A DNA stretch of 64,000 nucleotides. It comes from Verrucomicrobiota bacterium. Its GTDB lineage: Bacteria; Verrucomicrobiota; Verrucomicrobiia; Limisphaerales; UBA9464. The notes beneath the pieces were generated by a model, which saw nothing but the letters and a program-made list of their open reading frames with translations, had not been told where the DNA came from and did no database searches. The stretch covers positions 1 through 64,000 of the forward strand of contig JAFLEF010000013.1 of NCBI GenBank assembly GCA_017309115.1, in the 5' to 3' direction. Shown here piece after piece: positions 26,568 to 36,545 of this stretch (its first letter is position 1; every line of letters starts with the position of its first letter). Made by a program: the position numbers and the translations under genes.

Positions 26568-29030
26568 TTAGGGTACCGGGACCACTTGCCCCCGGATCTC
26601 ACCCCCGGCAAAGGTCCCGGGAGTGTGGATGTTGAAGTAGGTCAAGCTCTGGGCGATACCATCGGCCGTTGCTTGGTCAACGGTGGCTTGGCCCACAAAC
26701 AACCCGCTGGTACCCAGAGTTCCCGCCGGAACCAGATTAAACTTCACGCCCACCGCCTGTTCTGCCGTACCCAGCCCGTGCAGGTGGTAGGCATTGGGAG
26801 TGGTGGACAGCTTTTGGTAGCTGACGACGTAGGTCGCGGTGAGTCCGTCCAATGCCAACAAGCCAACGCCCGTGCCAGGCTGGTTGTTCGGGGTGGGACG
26901 CTCGGCAGCGCCATTGAGAGCCGCTTTGAACAGCTTCACCGTCTTGGTGGTGGCGTCCTGGACCCGGAAGACGCCGCCAAAGGCCGCCATCGGGATGGAG
27001 GTCGAAGTGCCGGCCACGGTTTGCAGATCAATCCAGTTGGCATCGTCCATCTCCAATTTGCCTTGGACCAGGTAAGGACCCGTGCCCCCGGTCCAGGCTA
27101 GGTTGATCGAGTCGCCATTCGCCGCGGCAGTCAGCGATCCCAGAGGGGTGGTCGCCGACCCGGAACTGATCCGAATGTTGTCGAAGGCGGCGATCTCGGT
27201 CCACCACGTGGTCGCGGCACGAATTTCCACGATCAGATCCGTTGCGGTCGCGGGCAGGTCATACGTGAAGTCGGCGAATTGCTTGGTCAAACGCCGGACA
27301 TAGCCGTCCCGCTGATCCGCCAGCCAGGGTTGAATCGCATTCTGGACCCCTCGGAAATGCGCGAGGGTAAGGGGCGTACTGGAGGCCCCATTGGGATAGA
27401 CCACGATGTCGAGCAGATCGGAATCCTCGAAATCCACCACGGTTGCCGCCAGGGCGATCGTCAATTTCAGGTTGGTTTTGCCGGCCACATTCACGGGATT
27501 GAGGCGCAACGACCGATACGTTTGCCCGTCGGGATAAGGCCACTTGTTCAGCCCGGATGCCCCAATGAAACCGGTCCCTTCAAACCCGGTGAACGGACCT
27601 CCGTCGTAGAAGGCTCCCTTGGGCGTTTCCGTGGGACCATTGAGCAAAACGACCAACGGGGCCTGAACTTCCACATTCTGACCCGTGGCGAGGTACCCGG
27701 TCAGCGCCACCTCACCTTGAAGTTTCACTGGCGAAACGGCCCCGGCGGCTCCCACGACCTCCCAATAACCGCTGTCCAACGCGTCATCGGGAATATCTCC
27801 CGCCTGGGTGGCCACGGACAATTCCAGACTACCGCCGCCACTGCTGTTGTAGGACCGAACCTCGAAGCTATAGGTGCCCGCCGCGGGGAAGGTCACGTTG
27901 GCGTAAACGATCTGATGCCCGTGCGGACCCGGATCTTCCAGAACGATGTCCGTCGCCGTCATGCCATTGCGATCAAGGTCAATTTGCAGCCGGGAACCGT
28001 CATCCGATCCCAGGGCAAACCGGTAGGTCCCAGCCGTCCCAACATTGAGTGTTCCCTGCGCTCGCAGTCCCCAATTGCCGGCGTATCCCCCGGGAACGGC
28101 ATTGTCCGAGAACCAATTGCCCGGTGTGTTGTCCGAAACATCGAGATCAGCCACCGAGGAGGTGCTCGACTCATGCTGCTTGGTCCCGGCGATCATGGCT
28201 TCCACATCTCCCAGGTTGGCCACAGCGGGAGGTACCACCCGGGTCACCGTGGCAAGGGTGGTCGTGCCTGGGGGCAAAAAAGAGCCGACCAATTCAAAGG
28301 CGTGATCCCCGGTAAAGGCATCGAACGTTCCCGTCTGCCCGCCCGCCGCCGGATGTCCCGAGGCACTTATGGTCACCTGACCTGGCGCAAAGGTCGCCGC
28401 CGAACCAATACTACCCACCAGCATGTCGTCGTAGTCCGGATTGTTCATCACAATCACCGGCTTGGGCGATAACACGAACCGACTGGGATTGTTGGCCCCC
28501 GGTCCATGGATGAACAAGTCACCGACCACATCCTGTTCGTCCGGCACCGCCGCAGTGTCGTCATCCAACACCTCATGACCGGCGGCGATCAACCGATCCT
28601 TGAGCAGACCCAGAGAATCGCCGGTGGGATTCACCACAATTTTAGCCGCGGTCTTACCATTCAGCAGCCAAGCCACTGAGGAATCCCACAACTTCAGCAA
28701 CGCCTCGGTGGCGGTGGACGGATCCGTTCCCGCCCGCCAGGTGAAGATCATTCGCCGGGCCGGAATATCCGGCACCCCAACAAAGGACGCATCGAAGTTG
28801 TGCGCCCAATAAAGCGGCCCCTTTTGGTCGAAATTGCTGAGTTCCGACTGGATTCGGGGCACCTCGAAGACATCGCGACCAGTGAACGTGTACCGGGGTG
28901 GATTCGCCGCCGCGCCATCGGTGTTAAACCCTTCCTGATACAGGAGCTGGGCCCAACCGTTGGTGAGACTCGAGGCCGTCAACGCGAGCAACAGCGCGCG
29001 CCGCCAAGAATGGGACTGAGAACGTTTCAT
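26568..29030 (-). CDS. Secreted protein with PA14-like and CHRD domains
   Basis: An 820-residue exported protein with a signal peptide (MKRSQSHSWRRALLLALTASSL, cleavage near WAQ at 27-28). Around residues 285-420 a PA14-like region is visible (GTYRFALGSDDGSRLQIDLD, AGTYSFEVRSYNSSGGGSLEL). Residues 655-720 hold a small module (LAWTGGTGPYLVQGKLEM) also present in the divergent neighbour. The last 110 residues match a CHRD domain (FKAALNGAAERP, TYVVSYQKLSTTPNAYHLHG, YFNIHTPGTFAGGEIRGQV). Likely a surface or extracellular protein; no enzymatic motif was seen. Confidence 0.85.
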   Translation of the reverse strand: MKRSQSHSWRRALLLALTASSLTNGWAQLLYQEGFNTDGAAANPPRYTFTGRDVFEVPRIQSELSNFDQKGPLYWAHNFDASFVGVPDIPARRMIFTWRAGTDPSTATEALLKLWDSSVAWLLNGKTAAKIVVNPTGDSLGLLKDRLIAAGHEVLDDDTAAVPDEQDVVGDLFIHGPGANNPSRFVLSPKPVIVMNNPDYDDMLVGSIGSAATFAPGQVTISASGHPAAGGQTGTFDAFTGDHAFELVGSFLPPGTTTLATVTRVVPPAVANLGDVEAMIAGTKQHESSTSSVADLDVSDNTPGNWFSDNAVPGGYAGNWGLRAQGTLNVGTAGTYRFALGSDDGSRLQIDLDRNGMTATDIVLEDPGPHGHQIVYANVTFPAAGTYSFEVRSYNSSGGGSLELSVATQAGDIPDDALDSGYWEVVGAAGAVSPVKLQGEVALTGYLATGQNVEVQAPLVVLLNGPTETPKGAFYDGGPFTGFEGTGFIGASGLNKWPYPDGQTYRSLRLNPVNVAGKTNLKLTIALAATVVDFEDSDLLDIVVYPNGASSTPLTLAHFRGVQNAIQPWLADQRDGYVRRLTKQFADFTYDLPATATDLIVEIRAATTWWTEIAAFDNIRISSGSATTPLGSLTAAANGDSINLAWTGGTGPYLVQGKLEMDDANWIDLQTVAGTSTSIPMAAFGGVFRVQDATTKTVKLFKAALNGAAERPTPNNQPGTGVGLLALDGLTATYVVSYQKLSTTPNAYHLHGLGTAEQAVGVKFNLVPAGTLGTSGLFVGQATVDQATADGIAQSLTYFNIHTPGTFAGGEIRGQVVPVP

Positions 29031-29251
29031 GGATTACGGGTGTAGTGAGGTTTGAGGTTAGGGAAAAGGCGTCGACGGAACGGCTGGGAAACCCGTCCGA
29101 CGGCGACATTTCGGGGAATGAGAATACTCTATTCGGGTGATAAGAATCGGGGCAAGGCAAATCCCCCTTTGCCGGGCTCTACTTAATTCACGAACCGCCG
29201 TTGGCTTAGCGCTTGATTCTGTCGAGACGGTGGCACCTATTTGAACCACTT

Positions 29252-32125
29252 ATGGCAAGACTCGTGCCCTCCCCTCGGGTGATTCTTCCGCTCGCGCTGG
29301 CCTGCTTGGCCCTGCCCGCGCACGGAGAAACACTGTTTTCTGATACCTTTGACACGGATACCTCCGCCAATTGGGACATCCGCATTGGCGGCTATATTCC
29401 CGGCGATCAGGATTACCAAGCCTCGTGGGCGTTCGACTACAGCGCTCAGACCTACAAGTTCTTCACCGGTCAACTCGACACCGGCACCGATCTGACGGTG
29501 CCGCCGGCTCCCAATTCCAAGGGAACGTCCAAAGGATTGAAACTCGTCGTCAATAAGGACGCCGAAGGATCCCGGATTGTGGTCAATCTCTACCCCAAGA
29601 CCCAAAACCTCAGCGGCAACTATGTCCTGAAGTTCGACATGTTCATGAACCATGCGTCGTATGCCGACACCGGCAGCGGAACAACCGAGAACGCCTGGTT
29701 CGGCATCAACCACACGGGTGCGAACGCCAATTGGGGCGCCTTCGCCGGGGATATACTCCGGGCGGACTTTGCCGCCCCCATTAGTGGTGCGGACACCAGT
29801 GACGGCTGTTTCTTTACGCTCACACCGGACGGCGGTGGGGCGAAAGACATGTGGGTCATGACAGGCGTGGCAGGCGGCCGGCCAGCCATCCGCAACTTCG
29901 CCACTGATACGGGATCATCGGCCGTACCGGATCTCGACGGAGACACGTTCCCGGATCACGGGGATGAACAGGGTAATTTCAAGCAGGCCTTCTCCGCTCC
30001 TCCGTTCGAAGCCGCCGGTATGCCGGGCAAGCGCTGGGTGGGCATCGAAGTGTCGCAGATCAACGACGTCATCACCCTGAAGGCCGATGGCCACATGCTG
30101 GCCCGCTACACCAACAACTCCGCCTTCAAGTCCGGCAAGATCATGATTGGATATTCCGATCTTTTCGCGGGTGTGGCGGCGATTCCCGAAGAAAGCTGGG
30201 TGATTTTCGATAATGTCCGCGTTGAAGCCGTTCGCACGGTGGTAGTGGACACCACCGACAACGGGAGCACTCCGGGTGACGGCAAGACCTCGCTCTTGGA
30301 AGCCCTGCTCGGTCTTCAGGAGAATGATCACATTACGTTCAACATCCCGGGCGCCGGACCCCACGTGATCGCGACGCCGCTGGGTGGCTATCCGTTGATC
30401 ACCAAATCAGGCGTGGTCATTGACGGCTATAGCCAACCGGGAGCGGTTCCCAATACGAATCCGATCCTCGGTGGCAACAACGCCCAGCTGAAGATTGTCC
30501 TCGATTCGACCAGCACGGCTTCGCAGCCGACGGCCGGATTACCAAACGTCGCCTCCACCCGCCTGCCCTTCCCGGGTTACGGCGATTCCGAGAATGCCAT
30601 CCTCGGCATTCTGGAAGCCGACGAAGTCACCATTCGCGGACTCAGCTTCCAATCCCGCTACACCCCGGGATCGGATGAGGATCCTTCCATTTACTGCATC
30701 GCCCTCGTTCAGGGTGCCGAGAACTGCAAGGTGCAAGGCAACTGGTTCGGGTTGGCTCCCGACGGCACGACCGTCAAAGGTTCAGCAGCTGCAGTCGCCG
30801 GCTTCCGCTACCGCGTGAACGTCGACGGCAACAACATCGACACCTTCTCGGGCGGATTGATCGTCGGAACCGACAGTGACGGCCTGGGTGACTTCGGCGA
30901 GTTCAACATTCTCAATGGAATGCACATCGCCTTGGCCTTGGAACTCCCGGCCCTGCGCGTCAGCGGCAACTACTTTAACGTTCTTCCCAACGGAACGACG
31001 TTCCTGAACGTGAACACCATTCACGAAGCCCTCGTCGCGGCTGAAGCCGACGATTCAGTGGAGAACATCGAGAATGGCCGCTTCACCGCCGGCACAGTCA
31101 TCGGCGTCACCGGAGACGGCGTGAACGACGCCAATGAGCGTAACATCTTCAACTACGCCGTTTACGACACCCTCACGGAGTTCTACTCGGAAGCCACCGC
31201 CACCCGCATCGCCGGCAATTATTACGGCGTGGGCGTGGATGGCACCACGACCGCTCCCCCGCCGAGTCCGGAAGGTGACGTTCCCAACTTTGTCGCTTTG
31301 CCGGGAACGGCCAGCGTCCTGATCGGTTCCGACAACGACGGCATCAGCGATACTCTCGAGGGCAACCTGATCGTCGGTGTGCCTGGCCAGCAACTGACCG
31401 CTGCGGGCCTGACGGTCCCGATCATTGCCCGGGCCAACACGATGAAGGCCAATTCCTTCGATGGTTTCCCCTTCCTCGACACCGAGGCCCGCTCCTATGC
31501 GACCTACTACACGGGCGTGATGGCGGATCCGGCCAATGCCGTTCCGGTCGTGACCTCGTTCGAGAACGGCATCCTCAAGGGTAAGATCGCGCTTCCGGAT
31601 GGCGTGAACTATCCCTTCGCCAACGTGGACATCTACCTCGCCGATCCGATCCAGTTCGCCGCCGGAGTGGTGATGCCGGGCACCTACGTAACCACGCGGG
31701 AGGACAATCTTCCGGATCAGGATCTGGATCTGGATCCCGGTGAATTCGAGTTCGATCTCACCGCCTTCAACATCACGGGTGGACAGCAAATCTGCGTCGC
31801 CGCCCTGTACCGCAAGGAAGGCCTAACCGCCGCTGGCGGTCTGAACGGCGCTCCGGCGCCGATCACGTTTGGAACCGCCCTCACGGGACCCGTCTCCAAC
31901 GCCGTGTCCACCGGAGCCAGCACGGTCCTCGGCCCGGTCACCGCCGTCCTGGATGGCGCGAATCTGCGCCTCACCTGGTCGGGTGGCGCACCCCCGTATC
32001 AAGTCCAACGCCGCGACTCGTTGAGCAGCGGCGCCTGGGCCAATGAAGGCGCTCCGGTCCAGACCACGACGACCACGGTTCCCGTTACCGGCAACACTGG
32101 ATTCTTCCGCGTGACCACGCCGTAA
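29252..32125 (+). CDS. Secreted beta-rich protein with probable parallel beta-helix
   Basis: A 957-residue protein started at ATG 29252 ([20 protein letters not shown]) with a signal peptide ending near AHGET. Residues 30-330 form a lectin/LamG-like beta region. Residues 340-720 repeat short motifs such as [34 protein letters not shown] and [17 protein letters not shown], typical of a right-handed parallel beta-helix. The C terminus has [20 protein letters not shown] and ends GFFRVTTP, the same module as in the CHRD neighbour. Likely cell-surface or extracellular, possibly polysaccharide-binding; no catalytic residues identified. Confidence 0.85.
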   Translation: MARLVPSPRVILPLALACLALPAHGETLFSDTFDTDTSANWDIRIGGYIPGDQDYQASWAFDYSAQTYKFFTGQLDTGTDLTVPPAPNSKGTSKGLKLVVNKDAEGSRIVVNLYPKTQNLSGNYVLKFDMFMNHASYADTGSGTTENAWFGINHTGANANWGAFAGDILRADFAAPISGADTSDGCFFTLTPDGGGAKDMWVMTGVAGGRPAIRNFATDTGSSAVPDLDGDTFPDHGDEQGNFKQAFSAPPFEAAGMPGKRWVGIEVSQINDVITLKADGHMLARYTNNSAFKSGKIMIGYSDLFAGVAAIPEESWVIFDNVRVEAVRTVVVDTTDNGSTPGDGKTSLLEALLGLQENDHITFNIPGAGPHVIATPLGGYPLITKSGVVIDGYSQPGAVPNTNPILGGNNAQLKIVLDSTSTASQPTAGLPNVASTRLPFPGYGDSENAILGILEADEVTIRGLSFQSRYTPGSDEDPSIYCIALVQGAENCKVQGNWFGLAPDGTTVKGSAAAVAGFRYRVNVDGNNIDTFSGGLIVGTDSDGLGDFGEFNILNGMHIALALELPALRVSGNYFNVLPNGTTFLNVNTIHEALVAAEADDSVENIENGRFTAGTVIGVTGDGVNDANERNIFNYAVYDTLTEFYSEATATRIAGNYYGVGVDGTTTAPPPSPEGDVPNFVALPGTASVLIGSDNDGISDTLEGNLIVGVPGQQLTAAGLTVPIIARANTMKANSFDGFPFLDTEARSYATYYTGVMADPANAVPVVTSFENGILKGKIALPDGVNYPFANVDIYLADPIQFAAGVVMPGTYVTTREDNLPDQDLDLDPGEFEFDLTAFNITGGQQICVAALYRKEGLTAAGGLNGAPAPITFGTALTGPVSNAVSTGASTVLGPVTAVLDGANLRLTWSGGAPPYQVQRRDSLSSGAWANEGAPVQTTTTTVPVTGNTGFFRVTTP

Positions 32126-32171
32126 TTGTTCCTTGGCAATCGAAGCCAACGACGCAAGTTCAACCTCAATC

Positions 32172-32210
32172 GGGGGGCTTCGGGTGTTTCCTGAAGCCCC
32201 CCAACTTTTG
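32172..32210 (+). terminator. Rho-independent terminator after the beta-helix gene
   Basis: A perfect ten-base-pair stem (GGGGGGCTTC at 32172-32181 with 32193-32202), an eleven-base loop, then AACTTTTG. It stands 47 bases after the stop codon and only 15 bases before the ATG of the next gene. Confidence 0.85.
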
Positions 32211-32216
32211 CCCCTC

Positions 32217-32987
32217 ATGCTTCCTGCCCGCCTCTCCCGCCTGCGAACGAACTCGGCCGGATTCACCCTGATCGAACTCCTGGTCGTCATCGCCATCATT
32301 GCCATTCTTGCTGGCATGCTTCTGCCCGCCCTGGCCAAGGCCAAGGAACGCGCTCAGCGCATCTCGTGCCTCAACAACGTGAAGCAGATGGGCTACGGCT
32401 GCATCATGTACGCCGACGAGGACCGCGCCGGCCGGTTCACCCCGCTCACCGACTACGTCGATGACGACATCAATTTCCTGTTCCCGAAGTATGTGGGTTC
32501 CGTGCGCAGTTACATCTGTCCCAGCACCCGCAACACGGTACGCACGAATCGCTTTTTCGACCGCAAAGCCGGTGCCTTCACCTCGTTGATCGATCTGATG
32601 GATGTCGCCCACAACCGCGACACCAACGGCTACAGCTACGAAATCTACGGCCACATGCGGTTCATTGCACCGGAAACCTCCGGGGCCATCCCGAAAACGG
32701 TCAATGGCGTGCAGGCCTATCAGCGCCGCCATACCTCCGCCAAGTGGGGGTTCAATGCCGGTGACTCTCCCGGACCCGCCAACATCTGGCTTTTCATCGA
32801 TGCCGACGAAGGCGGGCAGTATCCGCGCGACACATTCCGGGGCCGCAACGACTACCCCGACGCCTGGGACAACCACAAGGGAGACGGCTACAACGCCGTC
32901 TTCTGCGACGGCCATGCCGAATGGATCGGCGGGAAGGATTTCCGGCGCCGTCTCGAATTGTCCCAGGATTTGGGCAACAACGACTGA
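32217..32987 (+). CDS. Prepilin-type N-terminal cleavage/methylation domain protein
   Basis: A 256-residue protein of the same type as 18019-18843. After [14 protein letters not shown] comes [10 protein letters not shown] and a hydrophobic helix ending in [20 protein letters not shown]. The globular part has YICPSTRN and ends with [21 protein letters not shown], the conserved 'DGH' C-terminal segment. The start ATG 32217 is placed by the leader; there is no Shine-Dalgarno match because a terminator hairpin ends just upstream. Confidence 0.92.
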   Translation: MLPARLSRLRTNSAGFTLIELLVVIAIIAILAGMLLPALAKAKERAQRISCLNNVKQMGYGCIMYADEDRAGRFTPLTDYVDDDINFLFPKYVGSVRSYICPSTRNTVRTNRFFDRKAGAFTSLIDLMDVAHNRDTNGYSYEIYGHMRFIAPETSGAIPKTVNGVQAYQRRHTSAKWGFNAGDSPGPANIWLFIDADEGGQYPRDTFRGRNDYPDAWDNHKGDGYNAVFCDGHAEWIGGKDFRRRLELSQDLGNND

Positions 32988-33035
32988 CGTTTCCAGGCTT
33001 CCCTTGCGGCACCCGTTCGGGGAAACGTTCCCGGA

Positions 33036-34112
33036 ATGAATCTCAAGGGCCTCGGTTGGAGCGAAGGCTTCGCCGAGGCCTTTTTGCGTCTCGGTGAAGC
33101 CTCTTGGATTCCCGGTCGGGTCGTCAGTGAACACCGGGGAATTCGCACGCTGGTCACTGAGCAAGGCGAATTGCCCGCCACCGTCGCCGGACGTTTGGAA
33201 CATCAGGCCGCCTCCGCCGCCGAACTTCCCAAGATCGGCGATTGGGTGGCAGTCGCCCCGCTGCCCGGGGAATCCAAGGGGGTCATCCAACACGTCCTAC
33301 CCCGGAAAACTCAACTTGGCCGCAAGGTCCCGGGCAAAGTCGTCACCCAGCAGATTCTCGCTGCCAACGTGGATCTCGTGTTCATCGTGCAGGCGTTGGA
33401 TTCCGGGTTCCGTCCGCGTCGAATCGAACGGTTTCTGATGCTGGCTCACGAGGGGGGCATCCGCCCGGTGATCCTCCTCAACAAGGCCGATCTCTGCCCC
33501 GATCCTGCGCCGCTCCTCGCCGCCGCCGAAGCTGTCGCCGGATCCGCCACTGTCATCCTCACCAGCGCCAACACCCGCCGCGGAATCAAGGCGGTGACAG
33601 CTCTCATTCGCCCGGCGGAGACGGTGGTCTTCCTGGGTAGTTCCGGCGTGGGCAAATCCAGCCTGATCAATCGCCTGTGCGGCGAGGAGTATCAGGCCAC
33701 GATTGAAGTACGGGAGAAGGATGCCAAAGGCCGCCACACGACCACGGCCCGGGAACTTCTGCCCCTGCCTGGCGGGGGTCTGGTGATCGACACACCCGGC
33801 CTGCGGGAACTGCAGCTGTGGGTGAACGAGGAAGCCGTGGACGAATCGTTCGCTGAGATTGCCGAACTCGCCTTGGGTTGCCGCTTCCGGGATTGTCAGC
33901 ACCTGCAGGAACCCGGCTGCGCGGTTCGGCCGGCCGTCGAGGCCGGCATCGTGCCGCAGGCTCGCTATGAGAGTTATCTGAAACTCCGCAAAGAACAGCA
34001 GGCGCTGGCCAGCGGCACCCAGGAACACGTGATCCGCACGCGTCAGCGACAAACCCGGGTCCACCACAAAACCCGCACCGCCCTGCCCCGACAGCGTTGG
34101 GACGAGGAATAG
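33036..34112 (+). CDS. rsgA: Small ribosomal subunit biogenesis GTPase RsgA
   Basis: A 358-residue circularly permuted GTPase that checks late 30S assembly. An N-terminal OB-fold (ELPKIGDWVAVAPLPGE) precedes the G domain in the permuted order: NKAD at 149-152, then the P-loop GSSGVGKSS at 201-209, then DTPGLREL near 250. The C-terminal zinc site is visible as C-x5-C-x6-H type CRFRDCQHLQEPGC starting at residue 282. The basic tail RTRQRQTRVHHKTR suits RNA binding. The 48-base gap from the prepilin gene has no terminator. Confidence 0.96.
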   Translation: MNLKGLGWSEGFAEAFLRLGEASWIPGRVVSEHRGIRTLVTEQGELPATVAGRLEHQAASAAELPKIGDWVAVAPLPGESKGVIQHVLPRKTQLGRKVPGKVVTQQILAANVDLVFIVQALDSGFRPRRIERFLMLAHEGGIRPVILLNKADLCPDPAPLLAAAEAVAGSATVILTSANTRRGIKAVTALIRPAETVVFLGSSGVGKSSLINRLCGEEYQATIEVREKDAKGRHTTTARELLPLPGGGLVIDTPGLRELQLWVNEEAVDESFAEIAELALGCRFRDCQHLQEPGCAVRPAVEAGIVPQARYESYLKLRKEQQALASGTQEHVIRTRQRQTRVHHKTRTALPRQRWDEE

Positions 34113-34136
34113 GCGACCACCGTTCCCGGTGGCCGC
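34113..34136. terminator. Hairpin between convergent genes
   Basis: GCGACCACCG at 34113-34122 and CGGTGGCCGC at 34127-34136 form a ten-base stem with one mismatch and a four-base loop, exactly between the stops of rsgA and the minus-strand aldolase gene. It lacks a uridine tract on either side. Confidence 0.55.
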
Positions 34137-34155
34137 CCGTTGAATCCGCAACGCC

Positions 34156-36354
34156 TTACCGGAGGAAGGCTTCGTGCAGACCGCCATCCACGGTGAGCAC
34201 TTGCCCCGTGGTTTTACTGAGCCGGTTGCTCACCAGCAGGAAGTAGGCTTCCGCCTGATCCGCCGGCGTGATGGGCGCCTTGGTCAGCGTCCGATCGGCG
34301 TAGAACTGGGCCAGCTTCTTCACCAAGGATTCAGTCGCCTCGTCCTCAGTGTACGGAATGTTGTACTTGGCGAGCGAGCCGATCACGCGATCGCGAGGGA
34401 ACATGGCCGAGCCCTGAACCACCGTGGCCGGAGCCACGCCATTGACGCGAACCAGCGGCGCCAACTCGATGGCCATTTCGCGAACCAAGTGATTGGCCGC
34501 AGCCTTCGAAGTGTCGTAGGCCACGCTGCCCTTCTTCGCCACGACGGCGTTGGCACTGGTGGTCAGCACCAGATTGCCGCGCAGACCTTGTTCCTTCCAC
34601 GTCCGCGCCGCCTCATCACCCACGATGTAACTGCCGGTGACATTGACCGCGAAGGTGAAGGCCCATTTGTCGTCGGGAATATGGCCGCTGGTGTCGCTTG
34701 GCCAGAAGACGCCGGCCGTCACGCAGATCGAATCGAATCCGCCATACGCCAACGCCACCTGATTCAACATCGCCCGAACCGACGCGCGGTCGGTGATGTT
34801 GCAGGCCAGTCCCACCGAAGGGCCGCAGCCGCTGATGCCGCTGCCAGCGACACCAATGCCCTGACCGAGCTTCGCCGTGATTTCCTGCGCGGTGGCCTCA
34901 GCGGTCTCCAGCTTCATGTCCACGCACACAATCTGGGCGCCTTCCTTGCTGAGCCGATGGGCGGTTTCCTTGCCGATCCCCGATCCTGCGCCGACCACGA
35001 CGATCACTTGGCGGGCGAGTTCCTTCTCGGGCGGCATGCGCTTCAGCTTCGCTTCTTCCAGTAGCCAGTACTCGATATCGAACGCCTCCTGTTGCGGCAG
35101 CGCAATGTACCGGTCCATGGCCTCAGCCCCGCGCATCACTTCGACCGCGCAGTTGTAGAACTCCGCCGTGACGCGGCTCTCGGACTTGTCCTTGCCCCAC
35201 GCCACCATGCCCAGACCGGGAATCAGAACCACCGTCGGGTTCGGATCGCGCATCGCCGGGGAGTTGGCGTGTTTGCAGCGCTGATAGTACGCCGCGTAGT
35301 CCTGACGGTACTGCACCAGACCGGCGCTCAGCTTCGCCTTGAGGTCAGCCGTCGACTCGGTCTGCGGATTCCAGTCGACATAGAGCGGCTTGATCTTCGT
35401 TCGCAGGAAGTGATCCGGACAACTGGTGCCCAACTCCGCCAAGCGCGGGGCATCCTGGGAGTTCACGAAGCGCAGAATTTTCTCGTCGTCCTGAACCGTG
35501 CCGATGAACCGGCGTTGCTGACTCACCTGACCGCGCAGCCATGGCAAAATGGCCGCCAAAACTTCCTGACGTTTCTCCGGGGCCAGCGATTGGTACTTGG
35601 CCCCGCCGAATGCCGCGGCATGTCCACCCTTGGCCTCGTACTTGGCTTCCAGATACGCCGAGGCGCGCTCGATGTAATCCAGCGTGCGGTGATAGCACTC
35701 CTTGTCGTCGTCGGCCCACGAGATGAACCCGTGCTGGCCCATCATGATCGCCTTGGCCTTCGGATTCCGGGTGCAGATTTCCTGCATCGCGAGGCCCAGT
35801 TCGAAGCCGGGACGCATCCACGGCACGTAGTCCATCTCCTCGCCGAAGATTTCCCGGGTCAATTCCTGGCACCGGGCCGACGCCGCGATCGCAATGATCG
35901 CGTTGGGGTGCATGTGATCGACGAACCGGGCGGGAATGAAGCTGTGCAGCGGCGTGTCGATCGAACTGGCCCGCGGATTCAGGTTGAACGTGGTGTGGGT
36001 GTACATCCCGACCATGTCGTCCTCGGCGGGCGCCTTGAGTCCCTTGTCTGAACGGGCCTGGTAGAGCGGCTGCAAGGCGATGAGCTTGTCCTGATACAGC
36101 GAGGAAAAGTTCTCCCGAGTGCTGGTTCGCAGGTCACCACCGGAACCCTTGACCCAGAGAACGTCCACGGTCTTGCCCGTGAGCGGATCGACTTCGGGGA
36201 GCTTGGACGACGTGTTGCCGCCGCCCGTATTGGTGATGCGCTGGTCGGCTCCCAGGCGATTGGAGCGGTACACCAGGCGATCGACCCCCTTGAGAGAGGC
36301 CACTTCTTCGTCATTCCAGAGATCGTTTACAAATCGGTAGTTCTTCGAAGCCAT
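34156..36354 (-). CDS. Bifunctional class II aldolase / short-chain dehydrogenase (RhaD-ADH type)
   Basis: A 732-residue fusion. Residues 1 to about 430 are a class II aldolase (NTGGGNTSSKL near 40, WVKGSGGDLRT near 70, the metal-site region LHSFIPARFVDHMHPNAI at about 137-155, MMGQHGFISW near 200). Residues from about 450 are an NAD(P) short-chain dehydrogenase (VVGAGSGIGKE near 455, VAYDTSKAA near 610). This matches the bifunctional rhamnulose-1-phosphate aldolase/lactaldehyde dehydrogenase group. ATG 36354 is used because longer starts overlap the divergent gene. No rhamnose isomerase, kinase or transporter is nearby. Confidence 0.93.
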   Translation of the reverse strand: MASKNYRFVNDLWNDEEVASLKGVDRLVYRSNRLGADQRITNTGGGNTSSKLPEVDPLTGKTVDVLWVKGSGGDLRTSTRENFSSLYQDKLIALQPLYQARSDKGLKAPAEDDMVGMYTHTTFNLNPRASSIDTPLHSFIPARFVDHMHPNAIIAIAASARCQELTREIFGEEMDYVPWMRPGFELGLAMQEICTRNPKAKAIMMGQHGFISWADDDKECYHRTLDYIERASAYLEAKYEAKGGHAAAFGGAKYQSLAPEKRQEVLAAILPWLRGQVSQQRRFIGTVQDDEKILRFVNSQDAPRLAELGTSCPDHFLRTKIKPLYVDWNPQTESTADLKAKLSAGLVQYRQDYAAYYQRCKHANSPAMRDPNPTVVLIPGLGMVAWGKDKSESRVTAEFYNCAVEVMRGAEAMDRYIALPQQEAFDIEYWLLEEAKLKRMPPEKELARQVIVVVGAGSGIGKETAHRLSKEGAQIVCVDMKLETAEATAQEITAKLGQGIGVAGSGISGCGPSVGLACNITDRASVRAMLNQVALAYGGFDSICVTAGVFWPSDTSGHIPDDKWAFTFAVNVTGSYIVGDEAARTWKEQGLRGNLVLTTSANAVVAKKGSVAYDTSKAAANHLVREMAIELAPLVRVNGVAPATVVQGSAMFPRDRVIGSLAKYNIPYTEDEATESLVKKLAQFYADRTLTKAPITPADQAEAYFLLVSNRLSKTTGQVLTVDGGLHEAFLR

Positions 36355-36545
36355 AACAACGGGCCGCCAACCTCCCCGACCCACCCGGCCCGGCGCAACG
36401 GTTTTTGCAGGCCTCCTGAGGTCGACCCGCCGACTCGTCCGAGGGAATCCCAGGCCATCCGGACCAAGCCGGGCACTGTAAATCAGGGACGGCACTCTGA
36501 TTTTTGGGTTCTTTTGAACGGTCGGGTTGTCCACCGTTTGCGTCG

